Source: Henricia sp. BOLD:AAB3569 (taxonomy: Eukaryota > Echinodermata > Asteroidea > Spinulosida > Echinasteridae). From it: a stretch of 64,000 nucleotides of DNA. The notes beneath the pieces are model-generated. The model saw only the letters and a program-made list of their open reading frames with translations, searched no databases and was not told the DNA's origin. Every line of letters starts with the position of its first letter. Position 1 is the first letter of the stretch. The position numbers were made by a program, and so were the translations under genes. The stretch is taken from contig JBBELK010000030.1 in NCBI GenBank assembly GCA_037783545.1, positions 1,178,001 through 1,242,000 of the forward strand, in the 5' to 3' direction. Of this stretch, positions 10,941-21,561 are shown piece after piece.

Positions 10941-12386
10941 ATGGCAGACCACTCTTCTAACAACAGCCATTTACTCTTGGCATCTGAACCCTCAACTGAC
11001 CATCTCTTCATCCCAGTTTTCATGTCAATTGTGGCTCTACTTGGCATCTCAGGAAACACGCTCATTCTCATCATTGTCGGCAAATTCTCAAACACGAGGA
11101 CTATTCCCAACTATCTGATTGCTTCACTGGCTGCATCCAACTGGATCGTGTGTGCTTCGACAATCCCCCTTCGCATCTACCTCGAGACTGATGAAAATAT
11201 CTGCGACAGAATCTCTTGTGAAGCTGTGATGGGCTTCGGTCTGTTGACCACAATGCTGAGCCTGTGGAACTTGTGCCCTGTACTCCTGGACCGGTATCTC
11301 CTCATAAAACTACCCACGGCATATGCTAGGAAGCGAAATATCCGAACACTGACCATGACTCTTGTTGTCACTTGGTCAATCCCCACTCTCATGGCCTTAC
11401 CATATCTCTTGATCCACAGGGGAAAGCGAGACCCCCACGCTTTGACTCATTTAAATCTTCATCCTTCAGGCCCTGGATATTTTCTCTTCTGCCTAACCGC
11501 TGGGATTGGAGTTCCTCTTTTGATCCTTTTCCTCAGCAACGTTGGCATCCTGGTTGCAGTACTGAAGAGACAGAAGAGGAAGAGACAGAAGAGGAAGAGA
11601 CAGAAGAGGAAGATCCGAACACTGCCGGTTTCATCAAGGTTTACGATGGACTCTTTAAGACCGTCATCTGCAGATACTCTTCATCAAGGATTCCCGCGAA
11701 CATCAAATGCAGTACTTAATGGAAGATTCTCTCGGACTCACTCTCTTGGTAAAATGACAGTGTCTCAGAAACCTGAAGTCAATCCAGCCATGACTTCCCT
11801 CCCAGTTCCCATAGAAACTGCCGCTGCTTGTAGCCAACAGACAGTGGCAGGATCGGCAAGTTCTTCATTTCCAAAGCGAGCCAGGAAGTTTGGTCTGTCG
11901 GCAACCCATGGAAAGCAAGTAAAGTACGGACAGGAACTCCACCAGCAGAACGCTTCAACAATTTCAGGAAGGGTTTCTGTTCTGGCATGGAATTCCAGAC
12001 ATTATTCATCGGCTCCAAATCAAGCTTTTCGACGAAACACTCACTGGGCTAGCACGCACACTCTAACAAGACGAGAGAGTCGAGTGCGACAACCCTTCCA
12101 ATTCAAGGGAGAAAAGAAAGCCGTCATCGTGACGGCCATCATACTTGGTGTAGCCATAGGCTCATGGCTTCCTATGTTCATCTTTGAGAGCTACACGGCC
12201 ATTAGTTTCACCATGCCAACTTTATCAAGCCACACCAAAGTATCCCAGGCTCTGTGGTGGCTTAGTCTGTGCAACTCGGCTCTTAATCCTGTCATTTATA
12301 CAGCTTTCAGAAAGGATTTCAGAGTAAATGTTAGGAAACTGCTGCAGTGTTGGCATACGTGCTTGGTGCATTTAACTTTACTTTGA
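10941..12386 (+). CDS. Intronless class A (rhodopsin-family) G-protein-coupled receptor, orphan
   Basis: A 481-residue seven-helix receptor for the plasma membrane. The start is the ATG at 10941 in an ideal context (ACCACCATGG). TM1 lies at about residues 22-47 with GN at 38-39; TM2 about 56-78; TM3 93-118 with Cys93 and DRY at 117-119; TM4 about 136-157 with Trp145; TM5 about 179-206 with Pro192. The third intracellular loop is very long (about 208-390). TM6 is about 394-418 with SWLP at 408-411, and TM7 about 434-457 with NPVIY at 449-453. Cys470/474 are possible palmitoylation sites and NNS at 7-9 is a glycosylation sequon. The usual sodium-site Asp of TM2 (2.50) is Asn67, the amine-binding Asp of TM3 (3.32) is Gly100, and loop 2 has no Cys to pair with Cys93. 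It is therefore not a typical amine receptor; ligand unknown. It lies inside an intron of the plus-strand gene. Confidence 0.93.
   Translation: MADHSSNNSHLLLASEPSTDHLFIPVFMSIVALLGISGNTLILIIVGKFSNTRTIPNYLIASLAASNWIVCASTIPLRIYLETDENICDRISCEAVMGFGLLTTMLSLWNLCPVLLDRYLLIKLPTAYARKRNIRTLTMTLVVTWSIPTLMALPYLLIHRGKRDPHALTHLNLHPSGPGYFLFCLTAGIGVPLLILFLSNVGILVAVLKRQKRKRQKRKRQKRKIRTLPVSSRFTMDSLRPSSADTLHQGFPRTSNAVLNGRFSRTHSLGKMTVSQKPEVNPAMTSLPVPIETAAACSQQTVAGSASSSFPKRARKFGLSATHGKQVKYGQELHQQNASTISGRVSVLAWNSRHYSSAPNQAFRRNTHWASTHTLTRRESRVRQPFQFKGEKKAVIVTAIILGVAIGSWLPMFIFESYTAISFTMPTLSSHTKVSQALWWLSLCNSALNPVIYTAFRKDFRVNVRKLLQCWHTCLVHLTLL
11565..11612 (+). repeat. In-frame 15-base tandem repeat in the GPCR third loop
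   Basis: Three identical copies of AAGAGACAGAAGAGG plus a partial fourth. They encode (KRQKR)3K at the cytoplasmic end of TM5 (residues 209-224). The repeat preserves the frame and makes a strongly basic patch. Confidence 0.97.
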
Positions 12387-12479
12387 GAGAACTTCCTTTT
12401 GGAAATGTTCATGAATTTATGTTTTTTGTTCCTCCTTTCGTTTGATCCCCTAAAGGGATCTGGTTGCTGAGATTAGCCG

Positions 12480-12728
12480 ACTTCAGTCATTGCCCTGTAG
12501 CCAACTAGGATCGAGGTTCATAGCTCGGCCACGTAGTGTGAGATAGGAAGAAATTCTCAGTTTTAGAGGTGGGAGGGAAAACCCCACACACCAATGTGTG
12601 GGGAAAACCCACGGAATCTTGCAGGGACTGAGAACCCAATCCACACACTGACCCTGACAGGATTTGAACCAGGACCACACTGGTGGAATTAAGGCAAAGA
12701 AAGAACTGCTACGCCAACCTGATTCCCC
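12480..12728 (-). mobile_element. tRNA-derived SINE, family S3
   Basis: On the minus strand a tRNA-like head (GGGAATCAGGTTGGCGTAGC, then GGTTCAAATCC as B box) is followed by a body of about 170 bases with the short palindrome CCCCACACATTGGTGTGTGG. It sits about 100 bases beyond the GPCR stop codon and may lie in its 3' untranslated region. A single copy is seen here. Confidence 0.72.
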
Positions 12729-13450
12729 ATGTGTTTGGTATAGGGACAGGTGATGAGAGAGGGTGGTATTAGAGAGGTTTAGATGCACGTAAAACGCGAA
12801 CGTGAATGCGAAATGCTTTGAGCACTTGATCATTACTTTGATGAAATCTTACAACAGACGAAAACAAAAATCTACAAATGTGACTTTCGTGGTAAGATTA
12901 ACTCTTTTGCCGTGACTAAAATTTGAACTTGGGTTTATAAGCTCTTCAAATGATATGACTGCAGTGCTCAAGCCATTTCACGTTCACGTTCGCGTTTTAC
13001 GTGCATCTAAACCTCCCTATTATGCGGGCATGAACTTACCCAAAACTTAATTGGAGTCTAGCTTTCTGTTCCTACAGATGTTGGGTGTTGTCTAGTTCGG
13101 TTGCATGCTTACAAATTTCCTGTGGTAGACCGTTTGCTTCCTCCAACTGTAAATTAATGAAGTTATATTTTTGAAATTAACATCACATGCAGAACAATAT
13201 TTGTCCTTGCAAAATAATTACTGGGCCTTGTTGACAAATTAATGCTGATACATGTATATAATTAGTTATTGCTGGTCCTAATTGTCGCTATAAATCATGC
13301 CCTCACTAGTTGACTATTAATACTGCTATTATTTAGCACTCATTAAATTTAAAGTTGATTTTTAAGCATAATTATATATGCAATGGTTGGCAACCACCAT
13401 TCCTTATTTTTGTACTAAATAAGTACATTGTGTATTACAGTTGGTGACCA

Positions 13451-13986
13451 TTAAAGGCCCTGTAGATGATCTGTTTTGAGCGAATTCTGCAAATAAAACC
13501 ATTATAAATCAAAAGAAAGACATCAACAAACTCATCCGAAGAAATTTCAGCTTTGTCAATTGTACCACGTTTAAAAAAAAACATGAAAATCCATATGCAT
13601 TTTCCTGGTCTTTTTGGCGGGGTGTTTCATATATTCGTTCTCGGTTGAACGGGTACTATGTGGCTTGCGTCATGCACTCTGTGGCGCACATACTGCGTGT
13701 GCGCGCGATCCATAAAAATGCATCGTGTTGGAACACGCACACGGAGTACACAGCGCCCACGCATTTTGGACCGCGTAGATATGCAAACCAAAAATAAGTA
13801 AATCGTTTGCAAACGATCTAAATAATTTCATCTTTACGGATTATTTTCTGGTAAAATTATATCATTTTGAGCGAAAACCTTTCAATGGATAGTTGCTATT
13901 AATTCAATCTTTACTTTCAGAACTTTTCCCCTGTAAACTCGTCGATTACTTTTTGGGGTCATTGCAAATGATCCACTGGGCCTTTA
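13451..13986. mobile_element. Element J, copy 1
   Basis: About 536 bases with ends TTAAAGGCCCTGTAGATGAT and its inverse ATGATCCACTGGGCCTTTA. It matches 56710-57241 in opposite orientation almost base for base in the blocks compared, including AGAAAGACATCAACAAACTC and GCGTGTGCGCGCGATCCATA. Non-coding DNA element of apparently recent activity. Confidence 0.85.
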
Positions 13987-13989
13987 AGT

Positions 13990-15975
13990 GATGTTCACAA
14001 TTGATCTTTCTTAAACGATGTCAGTTCCTACTTTGCCACGTGCATAGAGTAAATATCTAGAGCATAATTTTTATGTGACGTGCATCAGCTGCGCCATATT
14101 TTGAACAAATATTGTGCAACACATGCTCGTGTTTGGAACATTTTCCATGATGTGGGTACGCGTACTTGATGGGTGAACGTGATCCAAAACTGGTAAACAC
14201 TGGATGAAAATTTCAAAATAATACCTTGATCAGCTAGTAAAGAAATGTTCATATTTTACAATCACATTACAAAAATTAACAGAACAAATTTGACTGGCAC
14301 ATGTGCCATCACATTTTCAAGAAATAGTTGAAAACGCATGTAAAAAATTGCAGTTTTTGTCAATTTTATTGATTATCCGTCCCTTATAATGCATAAAAAC
14401 AACCTCCGCATAAAACTGTAAAGTCAATTTCAACATGTGATAAACTAGGTGTGTGTATTAACATTAGTAGATTTGTTGTTGACTAAGGAAAGGCATTTGT
14501 CTCTTGATTTCCGTCCCTCATTTGTTTTTCAGTTTGATGTTTGTTTCTAGAACGAATTTTTGTGGAAGCATGAATTAAATTGTACTAGTTACACTTTCAC
14601 TTTCTGCGTATATATGTAAATCGGGGTTGGAAATGGTACTACCCGTTATTGGGAACATACAGGAAATATTCCCTTTACACAGTTGCTGATGTGGATTCAC
14701 ACTATATAGCAATAATAACACACAGTCAGTGCTTTTCTTTGGCATTTAGCCAAATCATTTCCATGGAAACTGACATCATACCTCGCACCCATGCACATAC
14801 TTCCCAGAATGTAGCCTGTACATGTAGGTGTTATAGGGCAATATGTACACATTTTTTTCCAGGCTATTTCTGAACAATTTCTATGCAGTTCATTTTGAAG
14901 GCTTCATGCACTCTTTACTGAACACCACATCAGTCCCACATGTGTTTTTAGTCACAACAGGAAATTTACATATCACTCATAGACCAATTTGTGAGCTCAG
15001 TTGGTCGGGATCTCAATAGGCACATGAACCCATCTTTTCAGACTTTTGTGCAATTCACAAAACCCATGACCTCGCAGCTTTTTATCTGTGCACAATAGCA
15101 CAGCCAGTTATTGACGCCCTGAGAGGTTTATTGTAATCTATGTGTGAAACCTAATAAGTATCTGCCTTTTCTCATAAAAATATGTAGTAGGCGCACAGTG
15201 CTGATGACCCAGCCCTCGACAACAGTAATGGAGCACTGCTTTGTCTCGCCCATCTCATCATGATGCTGCAAAACGACCAGGGCTATATAGCCATGCAGTG
15301 TGTTTCCTTACCCACATACTGAGACTGGTTTTTAATTAGTAGTGTATATAATGCTTTTAGCAACATCGCTAGTGTTCTTGTATCATTGTCATTGTGGATG
15401 CAGATGTACGGATGCACGGCAATTTTCATATTCCGACAGGCACGTGTGTACTTTGAACTCTTCAGTGATGTGCATGCAGTACACTGTGTGACAGGTAGGT
15501 ACTATACCATACCCTGCATATTCATTTGATGTTATTGGGAATATACTTTTACCATGAATATTTACTCTTGCACAATTGAAGTCATCTTTGTGCGCATTGT
15601 ACTAGCCGTTACGATGAAATCATGATTTCCTGCATCCTTGGAGAACACCCAAATCTGCAGGTAGGGATTTTAAGTAAAATTAGTATGAATTCATGACTCA
15701 GAAGATAACGTGAATCATGCCAATGTCTTAATGGAGTTGTCATGTGGGGGTCATGTTTGATGGCCAGAGGATCTCTGTGAGCCATCTTCTGTTGCTTGTG
15801 CTGACAGATGTATCAATTAATATCAACGTATAGTTAAGTACATCATAATAGCATTCCTGCTATCTTATTAAAATGCCCGTCTGCTTTGGAGAGCAATACG
15901 CATGATTACAACAGTAGGTTTGTGTGATGCTTGTGGCATCTTTATATTGCACAGTAGTTGTAGTCCGCTTATATC
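13990..15975. other. Intronic stretch, no supported feature
   Basis: Two kilobases of AT-rich intronic DNA. Open frames are short and have no splice context. I found no RNA gene, and no inverted or tandem repeat beyond short simple tracts. Confidence 0.55.
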
Positions 15976-15980
15976 TAAAA

Positions 15981-16220
15981 CTGGATTCATATTGAGCCCT
16001 TTTGTACGAAAATTTGACGCGTGTCGCTTTGAGAGAAAAAAAGTGGTGTTGATAGAATTTGGAGTGAAACTACGCGATGAAAATCACGAAATCACAAAAA
16101 CACTTTTCTCCCAAGTTGATGTGATTTTCTGTGCGTTCACTCCAATTTCCCTCCACACCGCTTTTTCTCAAAGCGACGCATGTCAGGTTTAGCGCTGAAA
16201 TGCTCAGTGTGAATCCAGCC
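15981..16220. mobile_element. MITE B, copy 2
   Basis: Nearly whole inverted-repeat element. CTGGATTCATATTGAGCCC left matches GCTCAGTGTGAATCCAG right, with inner arms GACGCGTGTCGCTTTGAGA / TCTCAAAGCGACGCATGTC. It abuts the element at 16226. Confidence 0.85.
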
Positions 16221-16836
16221 TAAACTCCCAGTCCCACTAGGAGATACGACAACTTAATGCGACTAGAAATCGCAGGCAATAGAAAATTAAGTCGTGCCAA
16301 GTCTTGGGTGGTTGTGGGTAGTTTTGGATATTTGCAAAAATAGATTTTTGATATGGTTGCGACTGAAGTACATGTATAGTTGCATATTGTTGCAGCCTGT
16401 TTTTATTTGTCATCCGACAGTCATGCAATATGGGGCGTGCATGACATGTCTCTATAGTGGTCCTTTATTATTGTGACTTATCGTTGTAAACATGTATTAA
16501 TTCTTCTGTCGTACGACAGTCGTGTGACTTTCCACGACTACCGACATGCGAGTATATAGACCTGATTGGACGACCGGTTGCAAGAATATATAGACTAGTC
16601 GCACGATCAGTAACAGCCAGTTAGCACATGTTGCCTGATTGGTCATATAGCCAGTCGCGGGATAGGACCTTACCACTTGTACGTAGTTTTCGGTAGTCGT
16701 CCAACAGTCGTGAGATTAGTCGTGTTGTCAGTCGGCAACAAGTCTTCTACAGGACGCACGACTGTATGGTCTTACAATTTGAATAAAGACTAAAATCGCA
16801 GGAAATATTCACGACTACCCACGACCAGCCCTAAAA

Positions 16837-17082
16837 TGGGGCCAATTTCATGGTGCTGCTTAGCACAGAATTTCGTTGCTTTATATTGCAATAATTAGTT
16901 GCCATCCAAAATCGTATGTGATGTGTATTTACTAATATTTTGCTACTGTTTCTAAAAACACAATATGACATACAATTTCAGAGTAAATTTCAGGAAACAG
17001 CTGCAGTAACCAATTTTACAAAGGAAAACAATTCTGCGCTAATCAAATTTGTTGTGCTAAACAGCGCCATGAAATTGGCCCC
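16837..17082. mobile_element. MITE E, copy 2, nested in element F
   Basis: Ends GGGGCCAATTTCATGG and CCATGAAATTGGCCCC are perfect inverses. Inner arms are TTAGCACAGAATTTCG and ATTCTGCGCTAATC. It belongs to the same family as the compact copy at 30766-30883 but has about 130 bases of extra internal sequence. Confidence 0.8.
16976..17011 (+). other. Short stretch resembling the GPCR tail coding sequence
   Basis: TTTCAGAGTAAATTTCAGG and AAACAGCTGCAG differ only slightly from the GPCR C-terminal coding bases, and in that frame would read FRVNFRKQLQ and then a stop. It could be a captured or duplicated scrap of receptor sequence inside MITE E, or chance. Not a gene by itself. Confidence 0.35.
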
Positions 17083-17800
17083 TGGTCGCAGCTAGGAAAT
17101 TGCAAATATTTGCAAAGATATTTGCGATTTGCGATGTCCCTTGTACGACACTATACTGGGACTGCATGAGGCTTAAGAAAGGTCATTTGAATTATTTAGA
17201 GGTTGATGAGTTATCATTAATGCCCAATATTGGATTTTGTTGAATTTCAGCTTAAACAGTTTAAACAATGATTTACAAATCTGCAATATTTTGAAACATG
17301 TCGACTATAATGCATACCGTAGTATAATAAATCCTTGTGCATATAGCAGTGGTGCATTGTATTTCTGCAATTCCAACACGTTTCATGTATCAGTTCCAAG
17401 TATATAATCACATTCTGGCCTTAAATTCATGCGTTGAAATCCTGCAAATTGGTTTTATTGATAGCACAATGAATATATCCATATTGTGGAACCTGACATA
17501 TTCGCAACAGAAACAGCACCTGAGCACTTTGTCCTTGTCAAATATAATTTGTTGGCTGCTGTGTTTTCAGTGCCGAGTGCTCATAAAAAATGAGAAACAG
17601 AATGTTCCAAAATTTCCAATTTCCAAGTGTGTTTTTTACAGGAAATGATTTTTTTTTTAATAGTACCATATGGGGAATATTACTTGTCAGAATGTGGCCA
17701 TAGTGTGGCCATAGGTTTCCATTAGGTGCAGGTACTTGCATGGAAAAAAAAAAGAATTAAAAAAAATTTCAATACTGAGTATTGTCACTCAAATTACATC

Positions 17801-18048
17801 TGGGTCTTTCTATAAATTAGGGGTCCAAAAGTGTGACATTTGGTGTCCCCCGTTACACCTGATATGTGTTATTTTTCGTACAAAAATCATTAAAATGGCT
17901 TTTAAACCATTTTGTATGAATTGTACTTTATGTACTCACTCTTTGAGATGGAAAGTATTTAAAGAATGTGTCCTGAATTTACAAAAACAAGATGTAAAAT
18001 GTAACGGGGGACACCAACATTGGACCCCTAATTTATAGAAAGACCCAT
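17801..18048. mobile_element. MITE L, copy 1
   Basis: Arms TGGGTCTTTCTATAAATTAG and CTAATTTATAGAAAGACCCA are perfect inverses at both ends. Inner arms GTGTCCCCCGTTACA / TGTAACGGGGGACACC also pair. A second copy is nested in element D at 43766-43966. Confidence 0.88.
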
Positions 18049-18095
18049 CTGTCATTGCAACCGACAGGCTCGTAAAATTTAATTTATTTGTTTTT

Positions 18096-18119
18096 AGGGG
18101 GATGGGGGGGGGGGGGGGG
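18096..18119. repeat. Poly-G tract
   Basis: A G run broken by a single T or A, next to GATTGGTTCCCGATCCCTAT and its inverse (18121-18170), which together form a small hairpin. Confidence 0.85.
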
Positions 18120-18454
18120 TAGATTGGTTCCCGATCCCTATAGATTGGTTCGCTTATTGCGAAAATATAGGGATCGGTAAAGGGCAGCCATGACGTGGTT
18201 ATTATTATTATTTTCTTTTTAGTAATGCGCAGATTTTGCATTGACATTCATTTGTAACTTAATTGGCCGTGCGTGTCAAACATATCCAATTATGTAAATA
18301 AAGTACATTGCCTAAAGCAAAGGGCTTGGCCAATTTTTAAATATAAAAAACACAATGCGCACGCGCAAAGACGACCAATTACAGATCAAGATGAAGCGCC
18401 CTTTACCTGTCCTTATATTCTCCTGTGTGGAATATGTGGACGGGAACCAGTCTA

Positions 18455-18692
18455 GGGGGGGGTGGGGGGGGGGGGGGTGGGGGGGGGGGGGGGAGAGGTG
18501 CACAGGTGCACAGGTGCACGAAGGCATTAGAGGGGCATGAAGGGGCACGAGAGGGAAGGGGCACGCGCGAGGGGGAGGGGGCTGTAGGGGAAGGGGGAAG
18601 GGAAGGGAAGGGAGGGGGAAGGGGGAAGGGAAGGGAAGGGAGGGGGAGAGGGCTGTAGTGGAGAGCTGTAGGGGAGGGGGAAGGGGATAGGG
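18455..18692 (+). repeat. Long G-rich tract with quadruplex potential
   Basis: About 240 bases of G runs on the plus strand: near-pure G at 18455-18493, then GGGAAGGG / GGGGGAAGGGG units from 18555 to 18690, with two CACAGGTG units between. Many GGG tracts lie within short spacing. Its frames look open only because of low complexity; it is not a gene. Confidence 0.92.
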
Positions 18693-19221
18693 AAGGTCCG
18701 AGGTGGGGGAACTACAGTAAACAAGTTTCTAAGGCTATTAAACACTGACTAATATAGACCATGCAATGTGCATACACCGCTATACAACCAGAGTCATGCT
18801 GTGAAAATTGGATATCGCGGGTTACTATGGGAAAAATCTTCACACCCATGCAAGAATGAGACGTGTGTGAGGCTGATGTTCATGTACATGTATAAATTCC
18901 GGTTGCTTTAACTCTATGGTTGCGTTACATGGTCACTATACAGGGTTATACCGGTAATTATAAAAGACTAACAATATTGTCATCTTTGAATTTCAGGTTC
19001 TGGCATGATGTTGGAAAAACTGTCTTCCAAAGACATATGCATGATGTTATAACTAACTCGGTCACTCGTCGCTCTTGGCCTAAAGAACAATGGAAAACAT
19101 CATCTAGATGAGAACTAACGATTTCCGCTCCCAACCCTGCATGGCATGCCCCCAACCAGCTGAGTAAAGTTTCATTTGCATGCGACATAAAAACCAGGAA
19201 TCCAGAGACTATAGCACCAAA

Positions 19222-19312
19222 ATGGCATTTTCTGCCATACTGGAGTTGCCACGGCGATTTGTGTCTTTCATCAACCGTCTCCTGCATGGATGGGATACTC
19301 TGTCTGAAGACG
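19222..19312 (+). CDS. Alternative first coding exon (version 2) of the plus-strand gene
   Basis: The ATG at 19222 is in a good context (CCAAAATGG). It opens 30 codons (MAFSAILELPRRFVSFIN, ending LSED) and exits at G|GTATGT in phase 1, which joins exactly to the exon at 23402 (G+TT = Val). The residues mirror the exon at 7841-7957: M-x-F, then LP-x-R, FI, and an acidic end. It looks like an amphipathic helix at the extreme N terminus. Used as a start, it gives a protein of about 245 residues with a Ser/Lys-rich acidic-basic middle, a proline-rich segment and a basic C terminus. No signal peptide or known domain is clear; the promoter is not identified. Confidence 0.6.
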
Positions 19313-19359
19313 GTATGTGCAAAAATCAATGTAGATTAAAAAAAAAAAAAAACAGAATT

Positions 19360-19724
19360 AAAGGAGTGTGACCAGATCACTTTTTTTTACCCATAACTCC
19401 CCGGGACTTACCTTATGGGTTATGAGATTTTTATATCATAACATCCGTTATATTTTTCTGATTACGAAACTGAAACTCCCGCGCTTCTAGGCCGCATATT
19501 TCCGAGGATATCGTCGAAAATCCACCGATTATTTGTAAACTAATTTTCCAGTATCAACGTTTATCCGCTGAAAGCATACTCGATAGTTTTGTTCAATTTT
19601 TTACTGGAAATTGCGAATGTTTTCGGGTTTTTGGGACATGGGAGGTGTGTATGGGAGTTACTTGATAATATTGGTAAGTTACATCGAAAACTATTTTCCA
19701 GAAACTCTGGTCACGCTCCTTTAA
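19360..19724. mobile_element. Short inverted-repeat element V
   Basis: Termini AAAGGAGTGTGACCAGA and TCTGGTCACGCTCCTTTA face each other across about 365 bases, starting about 50 bases beyond the splice donor at 19313. The inner arms are degraded. A similar terminus lies near 7550. Confidence 0.65.
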
Positions 19725-20111
19725 AAAAAGTTTTGGTGTACAGGTAATTTCCATGTATTTCAGATTTAGACAAATGTTTACTTTAGCTTGGCTAAAAAAT
19801 CCTGTATTCAACTGTTGCTTAACTGTTAACTTTAAAAATCTCTATCTGCAAGGTCATTAATACGTGCTCTCTTTTACATAAAGAGCATGCTTTTGCCCAT
19901 GGCTGCGCATGAGGTATGGTATGTGTACGACCATAGCATGCCACAGAAAGGGTCAATTACGTAACTCCATATCAACCTTGCTATAAAACTGGATGTGTTT
20001 TTCTGTACTAAAATATTTGTTTCTATTGGTTTCTTTTTTTTCTGGTTACACTCGCATTCCGGGGTGGTTGAAATTTTCAATAGAACTGGTCTCACACCAT
20101 TTTTAAACTTA

Positions 20112-20182
20112 AAGCACGAGGGGGGCGGTTGGGGTTGAGGGGGGGGTGTGGGTTGAGGGGGTGTTGGAGGGAGAGATGGGGG
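20112..20182 (+). repeat. G-rich tract
   Basis: Repeated GGGGG and GGTTGAGGGGG units on the plus strand. Low-complexity, possible quadruplex former. Confidence 0.85.
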
Positions 20183-20253
20183 GGAAATCGCGGCGAGACC
20201 ATCACACGGACACGTGCCGTGCATATATACATGTACTTTACGGTCAGTAGGGG

Positions 20254-20453
20254 CGGATTCACAGCCTTTTTGTGAGTAAATTCAACGCACGTCACTTTTA
20301 GAAAACTAGTGTGGAATGAATTTCTAGTGCGGAAATGAGTGCTCAAAACCACAGAATCCCAAAATGCTTTTTGCCCAAATTCTGTCGACACTGCTATTTC
20401 TCAAAATGACGCGTGTCGCATATACGCCCGAAAAGGCTCAGTTTGAATCCAGT
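20254..20453. mobile_element. MITE B, copy 3
   Basis: Ends CGGATTCACAGCCTTTT and AAGGCTCAGTTTGAATCC. The arms CACGTCACTTTTAGAAAA / TTTCTCAAAATGACGCGTG pair as in the copy at 15981. Confidence 0.8.
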
Positions 20454-20459
20454 CGCTAT

Positions 20460-21370
20460 ATACTGGACTTAAAAAAGGTGAATTATACCTAAGAAACAAA
20501 ATTGAAGACCTAATTGTGCTCAACAAGTGCAACTTGTAAATTATTTTAATGGAAAGAACAAGAAAATATATTACCCACTGAAAAGCGTATACGAACTTTC
20601 ACTATGGGTGCCGCCATTTTGTCTGAATACTGGGCAAAGTATGACAAGTCCGTCCTTTGTGCATTCTAGCTGTGGCAATTATACATGAAAAGGTTGTCTG
20701 CAAAAACGTAAATCTTTATACCCAGTATTTGGAAAAATCACTGCAATTGTAATCTTTGTAAACTTGTAGTCGTATTCGCTTTTCAGGGAATAATATTTGT
20801 TGTTATTTACATTAAAATGTTGTACTTGTTGAGCTCAAGGTCTTTTGTTTCTTAAATTACTCATCATAGTGCAGTTGGCATGCGTTTTACTCAAATAAAC
20901 CCACTGTGTACAGGCCATTAGAAACTTAAGCATGACAACACTACTTACACTAACAGCAGTTTTCATGTTGACTGATTGAGGCAGTTGTGTACCCACCTGT
21001 ACCTGCAGTTGCCAAGACCTTGGGATGTTGCCATATATTATTTGTCACCTAGTATATGATTGCAAATAATATGTGTGAGGTTGTGTCGCAGATGGTTGAG
21101 CTTCACTCCTTGCATGTACGATGTGTATGTTTTTAAAATTGCAAAATTTAATGATTTCTTTGAGACAAAAATAAACATTCAAATTTATTCAAAATTATTG
21201 TATCATATTGAGCTATGAATGAAGGAATTTGTATTAAAATGTTATTGTTTGATTGGTATGCAGCCAATTCTAAGTTTCATTGAGTACAAATTCACAGAGA
21301 AACATATTTTCCCTGAATTATTTTATTAGGGGGACATTTGGGATTAAGATCTTACTAGGGGGACATTTGG
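20460..21370. other. Intronic stretch, nothing supported
   Basis: AT-rich, no exon-like open frame, no RNA gene and no clear repeat family. Confidence 0.5.
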
Positions 21371-21561
21371 AATTAGGGAGACATTTTCGGTGTCTCACTA
21401 ATTTTCAAAAATTAATTTAAAAAGTTAGGGCGCAAACCATTCTTATTAGGGAACATTAAACCATTAATGTTTCAAATTTCAGCTCTGCATAGCTTCAGGT
21501 ATTAATAAAAAGATACGTTTTGTGCACTTTTCTATGGAAATGTCTCCTTACGTACCCATTT

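Larger units (their letters stand above)
16226..17165. mobile_element. Foldback-type element F built of CGACTA/GTCGTG motifs
   Basis: Ends are CCCAGTCCCACTAGG and CTATACTGGGACTG. The interior repeats short units such as GTCGTACGACAGTCGTGTG and CACGACTACCGAC in both orientations. A GGGGCCAATTTCATGG MITE is inserted at 16837-17082. No coding capacity. The architecture parallels elements C, D and G. Confidence 0.65.

Noticed and set aside
18425-18745. Gly- or Pro-rich open frames on both strands
   Set aside because: They are by-products of the G-rich low-complexity tract, open in several frames at once.
19874-20391. Two overlapping minus-strand proline-rich frames
   Set aside because: Proline stretches arise from the G-rich tract at 20112-20182, and one overlaps MITE B copy 3.
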